Position numbers and translations under genes: made by a program. Of a stretch of 7,770 bases of DNA, positions 1 through 5,963 are shown piece after piece. The notes beneath the pieces are model-generated. The model made no database searches. It saw only the letters and a list, made by a program, of their open reading frames with translations, and was not told the DNA's origin. The stretch lies in contig CAZWVT010000073.1 in assembly GCA_964636665.1 (NCBI GenBank), positions 1 to 7,770 on the forward strand, read 5' to 3'. The stretch comes from JAAYLC01 sp964636665 (GTDB lineage Bacteria > Bacteroidota > Bacteroidia > Flavobacteriales > Flavobacteriaceae). The stretch's first letter is position 1; each line of letters opens with the position of its first letter.

Positions 1-341
1 CCACTGAAAAATTAGTAGGACTGCAAACAATGGATAATCCGGTTGATATTAATCTTTTTATGCTTCATACTGAAGATAGCATCAGAATGAATTATTTCGT
101 TCCGAAAATGAAAGAATTTATAATTAAGGGATCTGCTTCGCCACAAGTATTAGCAAGTATGATTGACCAATATTACGTGTATAAAAAAGAACCGCAGATT
201 TATGGAACTTATAAAGCTCAAGAAGGTGGATATGCAATGATGATTGATGATTTAAAGAAAGTAGATAGCAACCGTGTTTCAATTGGGTTACCACCATTGC
301 AACTTAAGGAGAAAAGAGACAGTATTGTTCACGCAAAATAA
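1..341 (+). CDS. DUF6624-like protein, 5'-truncated by window edge
   Basis: The frame is open from position 3 with no stop, so the ATG at 30 is probably internal and the true start lies upstream of the window; about 112 residues are visible, ending at TAA 339-341. Counting from the ATG at 30, the pattern matches what I recall of the DUF6624 C-terminal half: a 'LHTED' segment (residues 12-16), where the family usually has a QH-S/A-D motif, a helix ending in 'ASMIDQYYVYKKEPQIYGTY' (about 42-61), and the closing 'VDSNRVSIGLPPL' (about 78-90), equivalent to the family's 'V-D-RR-x-x-GL-PL' signature. The function of DUF6624 is unknown, and I see no catalytic assignment. Any signal peptide would be outside the window. 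The next gene is on the same strand 145 bp downstream, but a hairpin and a candidate promoter lie between them, so co-transcription is doubtful. The family call is from memory of the motif, not from a search. Confidence 0.72.
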   Translation, partial: TEKLVGLQTMDNPVDINLFMLHTEDSIRMNYFVPKMKEFIIKGSASPQVLASMIDQYYVYKKEPQIYGTYKAQEGGYAMMIDDLKKVDSNRVSIGLPPLQLKEKRDSIVHAK

Positions 342-358
342 TGGTTATTGAAAAACCG

Positions 359-426
359 CCTGATTCGAAAATAAATAGCATTTCTACATCATTTTAAAGA
401 AATACCCGATACTTTTTTGAATCAGG
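359..426 (+). terminator. Long imperfect hairpin after the DUF6624-like gene (possible terminator or leader structure)
   Basis: Arms 359-371 (CCTGATTCGAAAA) and 414-426 (TTTTTGAATCAGG) pair over 13 positions with a single G-T wobble. Inside the 42-nt loop a second 6-bp stem forms, 380-385 (ATTTCT) with 398-403 (AGAAAT). The structure begins 18 bp after the DUF6624-like stop. It is not a classical intrinsic terminator: the stem is AT-rich and no long T run follows it, though the right arm itself starts in a run of six T. It overlaps the candidate -33 box of the next gene. Terminator is the best guess; a regulatory leader is an alternative. Confidence 0.35.
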
Positions 427-444
427 AAAATATGCATAACTTTA
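416..444 (+). promoter_or_regulatory. Candidate Bacteroidota-type promoter for the small membrane protein gene
   Basis: TTTG at 416-419 and TAACTTTA at 437-444 are separated by 17 nt, fitting the flavobacterial TTG-N17-23-TAnnTTTG consensus except that the last base of the -7 box is A. Transcription would start near 450, leaving a leader of roughly 35 nt before the ATG at 487. The bases before that ATG (TTAAATCAATTTTAA) contain no Shine-Dalgarno sequence, as is common in this phylum. AT-rich spacers give such matches by chance, so the call is tentative. Confidence 0.38.
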
Positions 445-486
445 AGCCTTGAGTCAAATTTTATTTTAAACTTAAATCAATTTTAA

Positions 487-783
487 ATGAGCTTTGGAGC
501 AGGTCATATTCAGGATATGAATAATCGGATGAAACAAAACCGTGCGCAACGCCCATCTAACCGAGCAAAGTTTAAAGATAATAACCGTGAAGCCATTTTT
601 ACGGATTCAGATATTCCCAAAAAACCAATTTTTGAATCTGTTTCGGAAGAAGACTTAAATAAAATTAAATTGCAAATTCAAGACCGCGCCATAAGGGAAC
701 GTCAAAAAACTCAACTATTTTATGCGATTTTCATTAGTGTATGCTTGGTTTTATTTATTTGGTTTTTAATATGGATTGCATAA
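487..783 (+). CDS. Small conserved-looking protein with C-terminal membrane helix
   Basis: A 98-residue protein with two parts. Residues 1-74 are hydrophilic and rich in Asn, Arg and Lys. The opening, 'MSFGAGHIQDMNNRMKQNRA' then 'QRPSNRAKFK', resembles the start of short uncharacterised proteins I associate with flavobacterial genomes. Residues about 77-97 form one strongly hydrophobic helix (FYAIFISVCLVLFIWFLIWI) ending one residue before the stop. The basic stretch before the helix (QDRAIRERQK, 65-74) suggests a cytoplasmic N-terminal region anchored in the inner membrane by its tail. There is no signal peptide, cysteine motif or recognised catalytic domain. A short coiled-coil-like helix may run over 53-74. 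The gene converges on the barrel gene across 50 bp with no clear hairpin between. Codon use resembles its neighbours. The gene is probably real, given its length and the clean soluble/TM architecture; the function is unknown. Confidence 0.8.
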   Translation: MSFGAGHIQDMNNRMKQNRAQRPSNRAKFKDNNREAIFTDSDIPKKPIFESVSEEDLNKIKLQIQDRAIRERQKTQLFYAIFISVCLVLFIWFLIWIA

Positions 784-833
784 ATATACTTGCCAACGTA
801 AATCCAATCACATCACTCCCATATAAAATTTAA

Positions 834-2567
834 TCACCTCCAATCAAACCTGTAAATAGCCCCCACCATAATTTGTATTCCCTGAACGGGATAATCCAAC
901 CATTTTGAGTATTGACTGTTTAACAGGTTGTTTCCGTTTAAAAAGGCCGAAAAACGATTGTTGATTTCATAAGTGAACCGAAGATTTGCATCGGCATAAC
1001 CGTCTAAGGTTACTTCCTCCGGAGTGGAAAAAGTTGCTGCAAATTCGTCTTTTCGCTCTCCTATATAATACAACGTAAGTCCGCCGGTTAGCGCATCGGT
1101 GATTTTAAAATCCGAAAATACGGAAGCAGTGAGATTCGGCAGATTCCACGCCGGATTGTCGGATTCGGTGGTGTGGTTAAAATAGGTTGCATTCACTCCC
1201 AACATCAAACGCTCGGAAAAATTCATCTGAAATTCCCCGAAAGCAGCCAAGGTGGCAACATCGTCATAAGTCACTTGAAAAGAATTGTTGTAGTGATAAC
1301 CTTGTAGATTTGCCAATCCTGTCACAGGCATATTCGCTTTAAAAAGCACCCGGTTTTCATCTTTTCCGTGAGATACTCTAAAGTTATATCCAAATCGTCC
1401 TTGGAGGATTCCGGTGATTCCGGCATAGCCTTTGTACACATTTTTTGTCGGGGCGATAAACAAGGTTGGCGAAACAAACGGATTTTCTTCTTTGATGTCG
1501 TAATAGGAATTTTGTTTTAACCCGCCCTCCGCACCGGCATAAAGTGAAATGGCTTCGTCTAAACGGTAATTGGCACGCACTCTGGGATGTATCGAAAATT
1601 CAGACTCGCTGTTTTCGGAATCCATTCCCAAATAAGCAGCTGCTCCAATGGATAGCGACAAATTGTCTTTGCTAAACGAAAATGAAGGAATGAAACCTGC
1701 TTTTAAAAATCCGTAAGATAGTGCTTGTTGCGATAGGAAATCGTTGTCAAAACTACCGGAAAGGTAATCGATATCTGCTTCCAAACGCAGGGAAACATTC
1801 TCTATTGGAAAGAGAAATTCGGGATTCAGCGTTAATTGAATTTCCGAGGAGGAGTAAGAATCTCCCAAATAACGCAAACGTGCTTTGCCGCCTTCAAAAG
1901 CAGTATTCTTCAGGGTGATATTTCCGCCTGCGGCTACTGCAAAAAAACTGTGAAGCGGATCGATGTCGCTCAATTGTTCGGCGGAATAAAAATCAGGAGT
2001 TGGCACACCGTACCAATTATAGGATTGATGTTCCAAACCGAGGTTTAAATCATAAGAATAATCGCGTTGGCGGTTGGCATATTTTGCATCCAATCGCGTA
2101 TCGTAATAAAAATCATCCAAAACTGCATCTTTAATATTTCCCTGAGAGGAATTATGTCGGAAAAACAAGCTTGCATTTTCTTCTCGGCTGATGTCGAAAT
2201 TGAGTGCAGCTTCGCCCAGAGTATTGGTGTAATTTCCCACTCCCAATTTGGCGTAATTGGCAAACAATTTTTCTCTTTTTGGACGTTCCACATTGGCAGC
2301 CCTCCCCTTTTCCGGCGTAAATGTCGATGCTACCGGAACTGAATTAATTTCATAAGTAACCGTTTTTTTCTCGCCGGAAACTGAATCGGTGCTTTGTGGA
2401 ATGGCTTTAATTTTAAAAGCATCGGTAATGGAAGGAGAATACGGTTTGACAATTTCCACAACTTCGGTTCCCAGTTCACTTTCTTTATCTTTTTCTTGTG
2501 CGAATCCTGAGTAAATTCCCAAAGAACAAAAAGCGGCGATATAAAATGTTTTATTTAAAGACATCAT
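834..2567 (-). CDS. TonB-dependent-receptor-like outer-membrane beta-barrel protein lacking a plug
   Basis: 577 residues. A signal peptide covers residues 1-23 (basic K6, hydrophobic 8-19, GFA before Q24). Two ATGs are adjacent (MM), so the start could be one codon later. Residues about 31-57 carry the segment 'VVEIVKPYSPSITDAFKIKA', which I recall as a recurrent N-terminal signature of this Bacteroidota barrel family. A Pro/Lys-rich linker follows to about 100. From about 101 to the end the sequence alternates polar and aromatic residues as in transmembrane beta-strands, with repeated Asn/Asp/Gly turns. It ends with the receptor-like signature 'NLLNSQYSKW' (547-556) and a last strand 'GIQIMVGAIYRF' (563-574), followed by DWR. 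Full TonB-dependent receptors are usually 700-1000 residues with a plug of about 120 residues; no plug or carboxypeptidase-like N-domain is visible here. It lies 35 bp after the TPR gene on the same strand, so an operon is likely. Substrate and TonB dependence are unknown. Confidence 0.85.
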   Translation of the reverse strand: MMSLNKTFYIAAFCSLGIYSGFAQEKDKESELGTEVVEIVKPYSPSITDAFKIKAIPQSTDSVSGEKKTVTYEINSVPVASTFTPEKGRAANVERPKREKLFANYAKLGVGNYTNTLGEAALNFDISREENASLFFRHNSSQGNIKDAVLDDFYYDTRLDAKYANRQRDYSYDLNLGLEHQSYNWYGVPTPDFYSAEQLSDIDPLHSFFAVAAGGNITLKNTAFEGGKARLRYLGDSYSSSEIQLTLNPEFLFPIENVSLRLEADIDYLSGSFDNDFLSQQALSYGFLKAGFIPSFSFSKDNLSLSIGAAAYLGMDSENSESEFSIHPRVRANYRLDEAISLYAGAEGGLKQNSYYDIKEENPFVSPTLFIAPTKNVYKGYAGITGILQGRFGYNFRVSHGKDENRVLFKANMPVTGLANLQGYHYNNSFQVTYDDVATLAAFGEFQMNFSERLMLGVNATYFNHTTESDNPAWNLPNLTASVFSDFKITDALTGGLTLYYIGERKDEFAATFSTPEEVTLDGYADANLRFTYEINNRFSAFLNGNNLLNSQYSKWLDYPVQGIQIMVGAIYRFDWR

Positions 2568-2602
2568 GAATTTCGAGGTTTGTAAAGTTTTTAATGATTT
2601 GA

Positions 2603-5600
2603 TTACTCTTCTGTATCTACCGAAGCATTGGTTTTGGCTTCTTCTTGCTTAATTTTTCTTAATTCCGCTTGCGCTTCTTCCATCACTTCGGGGAATTCTT
2701 GAAAATTTGAAATCACACTTTCCAAAATGTAAACAGCTTGATAAGAATCGTTCAATGCGTAGAAATTTTTAGCCATCAAGGTCAGCCCTTTTGCACCGTA
2801 TAATTTATAACCGGAGTAATCTTTTGCCAGTTTTTGAATCACCTGATTGGACGCTTCGAATTTGCCTTCTTTATTCTTAAAATAAGCTTCGTAATAAAGT
2901 GCTTCCGCAGCGAGATTTCCTGTGGCAATTTTCTGAACTTCGGAATAAGCATTTTTTGCTTTGTTTTCATCGCCGGTTTTCATCGCCGAACGTGCTATAA
3001 AAACTTGAGCATCACTTCGGATGGCATTGTTAATTTGATTGTTTGCCAACACTTTTTCGGCATAGATTACGGTTTCTGTGTATTGACCCAATTCATAAGA
3101 AGCTTTCATAATATTGGTTTGCGCAAACATTTTGTTCTGAGGGAAATCGGCTTTGGTTTCCAAACGTTTTAAATAATCAAGCGCGCGGTCGTAGTCTTGT
3201 TTTCCCAAATACAATTCGGACGCTCTTGCCAGTGCTTGCTCGGTATAAGCATTGCGCTCTTTATTGGCAACATATTCAAAGTGCGGAAGGGCTTTGTCGG
3301 TATTTTTCTCGTTGAAGTAAATCTGTCCCAAATAAAAGTTGGCTTTGATGGCGTGTCTTCCTTCGGGAAATTGTTTTAAATAGTGCTCAAACCGCTTTTT
3401 GGCTTCCGACATTTCGTTGTCCATATACGGTTGTTCCGCAGCCAAATAGGTTGAGTCGTCCAATTCCGTATCTCCGAATTCTACAAAGTTCAGATTCTTG
3501 ACCCAATCGGCGTATTCATTCACCCGTCCTTCGGCAACATAAATATTCTTTGCTGCTGAAACGGCCTGCATCGCTTCTGATGACGAGGGATAATCATCAA
3601 CCACTTTTCTAAAGATTGCCAAAGCGCGGGCGCTGTTTCCTTCATTGTTATACAACAAGGCTTGCTTAATCAATGCTTGCGGAATGAATGAACTTTGAGG
3701 AATTTCAGAAATCAACTTGTCATAGGTTTCAATCGCTTTTTGCGGTTGATTTTGTGAGATATAAGTGTTTCCTAATTCATAAAGTGCATCATCGCGATAA
3801 ACGGAAGTTATGTAATTCCGAATAAAAATAATCAACTCTTCAATTTTTCGCTCGGTTCTGTCCACAAATCCGTAGCTGATTGCTTTTTGGTAATGTGCGT
3901 AATCGTCTTTTCCGGAAATAGTAATAGCTTCGTTGTAATTTTCCATGGCCGGCCAATAGCTGCTCGTCACGAAATAACTGTCGCCAATACGCAAATAAGC
4001 ATCTTTTTTATAAGAGTTTTCTACCTGAGGTGTGTTTACAAAACTTTTAAAACTTGAAATTGCTTCCGGATAATTGCGGAGTTTAAAATAACCGTATCCA
4101 AGATTGTAATTCAAGTTTTTGTATTCACTCGTTTGTTTTGCAACCGCCATTTGGTTGAATTTTTTATAACTGCTTAATGCATTTTCAAACTGATTGAGGT
4201 GGTATTGACTTTCGGCTTTCCAATAAGTGGCACGCGCCGTATAAATTGGTTGATGCGGTTCTTTTAAACTTTTCTCGAAAACATTCAGTGCTTCTTGATA
4301 ATTGTTGGCGGCATAAAGTTCCAATCCTCTGTAAAATGCCACTTTTTGATAGGCTTCTTTGTTGTAGAATTCCCTGTTGGTTTCCATCAATTCCAAGGCA
4401 TCTTTAAAATTTCCGGACACCAAATAACTATCAATCAACAATTCTCTTAATTCAGAATTGGCGATATTGCTCGGATATTCTTTAAGAAAATCGAGAATTA
4501 CTTCCGGTGTGGGTTTGTAGCTGTTTCCAATTTCATAACTCAATTTGGCATAATTCAAATAAGCATCTTCGCGAATTTCGGAACTGAAATCCATTTCCGA
4601 AGCGTTTTTAAAAGCGTTTAAAGCCTGTTGTTTTTGATCCAACTTTAAATAGCTTTCTGCCAAATGATAGTATGCATTTTGGGCAACATCATCTTTTCCG
4701 CCGATGATTTTATTAAATTCACCAATGGCTTTTTGATAATCTCCTTGTTGGTAATAAGCATAGCCCAGTTGGTAGTAATCGGTATTGGTCCATTTTCCGC
4801 GCGTGCCTCGGTATGCAGTCAAGTAAGGAATGGCTTCGTCGTATTGTTTTAAATTAAAATAACTTTCTCCGATAATTTTGGAAAGCTGATTTTTTTCTTG
4901 CGGAGCGGCATTATCGTATTGCGATTTTCCAAGTGTTATGGCTTGTTGAAAATTTCCTTGTTTGAAATTCATATCCGCCTGATAGTAGGAAACTTCCTTG
5001 CCGTACTGTTCCTCATCTTTTACTTCTTCAAAAATTTCGGAGGCTGTTTCGTAATCATCGCCTTCATAAGCAATAAACCCGAGATAGTATTTTGCTTGCG
5101 AACCGTATTTATCTGAATTTGTGACTTTATTAAACGATTCTACGGCTTCATCATTTCGATTGGCTTTAAAATGAATGTAGCCCATATTAAAATAATAACG
5201 TTCCTTTTCTTCTGCACTCATCACGGACACGTCGGATTGATCATACCATCGTTGTGCTTGGGAAAACCTTCCGCTGTCGAAATGAAAATTCGCAATTTCC
5301 AATTGGGCAGAATTTCTTTTTAAACTAAACGGATATTTGTCCACAAATTCTTCCATCAGCACATCAGCATGCGATTGATTTAAACGTGCGGCGGTATTTG
5401 CAATATAATAAGCGGCATCACTCTCGATAAAAATGTCATCGGTTTCGTTTTTTATCTTTTCAAACAAATTTTGTGCAGCCTGATACTGTTTATTTTGAAA
5501 CAATTCCAATGCCCGATTATATTCTGCAAGCGGATGGGTGTAAACTGCAGTTTGTTGTGAAAAGCCTGATAATGAAAGAAGTACAAATACAGAAAGAATG

Positions 5601-5617
5601 ATTAAATTCTTTTTCAT
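2603..5617 (-). CDS. Large exported tetratricopeptide-repeat protein
   Basis: 1004 residues. A signal peptide (MKK, then hydrophobic 5-17, GFS before Q21) has no lipobox cysteine, which predicts a soluble periplasmic protein. The rest is almost entirely helix-turn-helix TPR and TPR-like units of about 34-37 residues. Clear examples start near 31 (AEYNRALELFQNKQYQAAQN), 141 (YYFNMGYIHF), 175, 280 (DYYQLGYAYYQQGDYQKAIG), 314, 425, 502, 540, 610 (DALYELGNTYISQNQPQKAI), 645, 757 and 793; the most C-terminal ones, 868-985, are more degenerate. The tail (986-1004) is charged. TPR solenoids bind other proteins; nothing in the sequence indicates catalysis. It is the first gene of a leftward pair with the barrel gene, so it may act as a periplasmic scaffold or accessory for that barrel (inference). 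A weak -7-like box (TATATTTA on the minus strand, 5646-5639) lies about 22 bp upstream without a matching -33 box. The start is supported by the signal peptide. Confidence 0.9.
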   Translation of the reverse strand: MKKNLIILSVFVLLSLSGFSQQTAVYTHPLAEYNRALELFQNKQYQAAQNLFEKIKNETDDIFIESDAAYYIANTAARLNQSHADVLMEEFVDKYPFSLKRNSAQLEIANFHFDSGRFSQAQRWYDQSDVSVMSAEEKERYYFNMGYIHFKANRNDEAVESFNKVTNSDKYGSQAKYYLGFIAYEGDDYETASEIFEEVKDEEQYGKEVSYYQADMNFKQGNFQQAITLGKSQYDNAAPQEKNQLSKIIGESYFNLKQYDEAIPYLTAYRGTRGKWTNTDYYQLGYAYYQQGDYQKAIGEFNKIIGGKDDVAQNAYYHLAESYLKLDQKQQALNAFKNASEMDFSSEIREDAYLNYAKLSYEIGNSYKPTPEVILDFLKEYPSNIANSELRELLIDSYLVSGNFKDALELMETNREFYNKEAYQKVAFYRGLELYAANNYQEALNVFEKSLKEPHQPIYTARATYWKAESQYHLNQFENALSSYKKFNQMAVAKQTSEYKNLNYNLGYGYFKLRNYPEAISSFKSFVNTPQVENSYKKDAYLRIGDSYFVTSSYWPAMENYNEAITISGKDDYAHYQKAISYGFVDRTERKIEELIIFIRNYITSVYRDDALYELGNTYISQNQPQKAIETYDKLISEIPQSSFIPQALIKQALLYNNEGNSARALAIFRKVVDDYPSSSEAMQAVSAAKNIYVAEGRVNEYADWVKNLNFVEFGDTELDDSTYLAAEQPYMDNEMSEAKKRFEHYLKQFPEGRHAIKANFYLGQIYFNEKNTDKALPHFEYVANKERNAYTEQALARASELYLGKQDYDRALDYLKRLETKADFPQNKMFAQTNIMKASYELGQYTETVIYAEKVLANNQINNAIRSDAQVFIARSAMKTGDENKAKNAYSEVQKIATGNLAAEALYYEAYFKNKEGKFEASNQVIQKLAKDYSGYKLYGAKGLTLMAKNFYALNDSYQAVYILESVISNFQEFPEVMEEAQAELRKIKQEEAKTNASVDTEE

Positions 5618-5743
5618 AAGGAATGTTATTTTTTGGCATAAATATATTGAAAGTTCAGATGAGTGCAGCGTTTATTGCGAAAAAAAGCAATTAGCATCCA
5701 CCTGAATTTATTAACGCCAAAAATCTTAAAAACGTACAACAGA

Positions 5744-5771
5744 ATAATGGTTAATGGTTAATGGTTAATGG
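5744..5771 (+). repeat. Tandem heptamer repeat (TTAATGG)4
   Basis: Four direct units of seven bases: one imperfect (ATAATGG, 5744-5750), then three exact TTAATGG copies at 5751-5757, 5758-5764 and 5765-5771. The array ends abruptly at TCAACG. It lies about 130 bp upstream of the TPR start. Short heptamer arrays of this kind are, from memory, common in intergenic DNA of Bacteroidota; their role is not established. Confidence 0.9.
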
Positions 5772-5790
5772 TCAACGCTATTTAGGGAAG

Positions 5791-5825
5791 CTCAAATTTT
5801 CAACTTTCAATTCTCAATTTCAATT
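5791..5825 (+). repeat. Degenerate pyrimidine-rich heptamer repeat (TTTCAAT-like)
   Basis: Successive seven-base units CTCAAAT, TTTCAAC, TTTCAAT and TCTCAAT run from 5791 to 5818, followed by TTCAATT to 5825. On the minus strand this reads as an AATTGAAA/GAGAATTG-type array. It has the same period of seven as the neighbouring TTAATGG array but a different sequence and more decay. Confidence 0.7.
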
Positions 5826-5892
5826 AATCCAACGTTTCACGCTTCCCGTCCAAAAAAATTGAAATCGAGAGTATAACACAGGGCTGAGGAAA

Positions 5893-5958
5893 ACTGTCAA
5901 TGTATTTCAAACATTGCCAGAAATGTGCACTCATTAACCATTAAAATAATTTGACAGT
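5893..5958 (-). repeat. Inverted repeats just downstream of the AbgT-family gene
   Basis: ACTGTCAA (5893-5900) and TTGACAGT (5951-5958) are exact 8-bp inverted copies around a 50-bp spacer, the right one starting 6 bp from the transporter stop. Inside, CAATGT (5898-5903) and ACATTG (5911-5916) form a 6-bp stem with a 7-base loop. In the direction of transcription the small hairpin is followed by ACAGTTTTCC, a poor T tract, so a weak terminator is possible but not demonstrated. Confidence 0.4.
5932..5944 (-). repeat. Inverted copy of the TTAATGG heptamer array
   Basis: CATTAACCATTAA at 5932-5944 is the exact reverse complement of TTAATGGTTAATG, which occurs in the array at 5751-5763 and again at 5758-5770. 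Thirteen identical bases in opposite orientation frame a segment of about 200 bp between the transporter and TPR genes. Confidence 0.8.
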
Positions 5959-5963
5959 ATTTA

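Larger units (their letters stand above)
5618..5963. other. 346-bp non-coding spacer rich in short repeats
   Basis: This is the gap between two leftward genes: the AbgT stop at 5964 and the TPR start at 5617. No ORF with coding character was found. It holds the two heptamer tracts and the inverted heptamer copy listed separately. It also holds several perfect inverted repeats: GGGAAGC 5785-5791 with GCTTCCC 5841-5847; ATTTCAATT 5817-5825 with AATTGAAAT 5857-5865; CAATGT 5898-5903 with ACATTG 5911-5916; and ACTGTCAA 5893-5900 with TTGACAGT 5951-5958. It must contain the promoter of the TPR gene and possibly the terminator of the transporter gene, but neither is convincing. Confidence 0.7.

Noticed and set aside
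784..833. Bidirectional terminator between the convergent genes
   Set aside because: I found no stem of useful length in the 50-bp gap.
1721..2342. Open frames of 65-91 codons on both strands inside the barrel gene
   Set aside because: They lie wholly within a well-supported 577-codon gene, show no domain or signal features, and have odd composition typical of out-of-frame translation.
2526..2528. Cys14 in the barrel signal peptide as a lipoprotein cysteine
   Set aside because: The preceding residues (Ala-Ala-Phe) do not make a lipobox, since Phe is not allowed at -1; GFA before Q24 fits signal peptidase I better.
2834..5116. Plus-strand open frames of 60-112 codons within the TPR gene
   Set aside because: Their Phe/Ile-rich translations are what antisense reading of TPR codons gives; there is no independent evidence of coding.
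5744..5825. CRISPR-like array
   Set aside because: The units are seven bases long and directly adjacent, without unique spacers.
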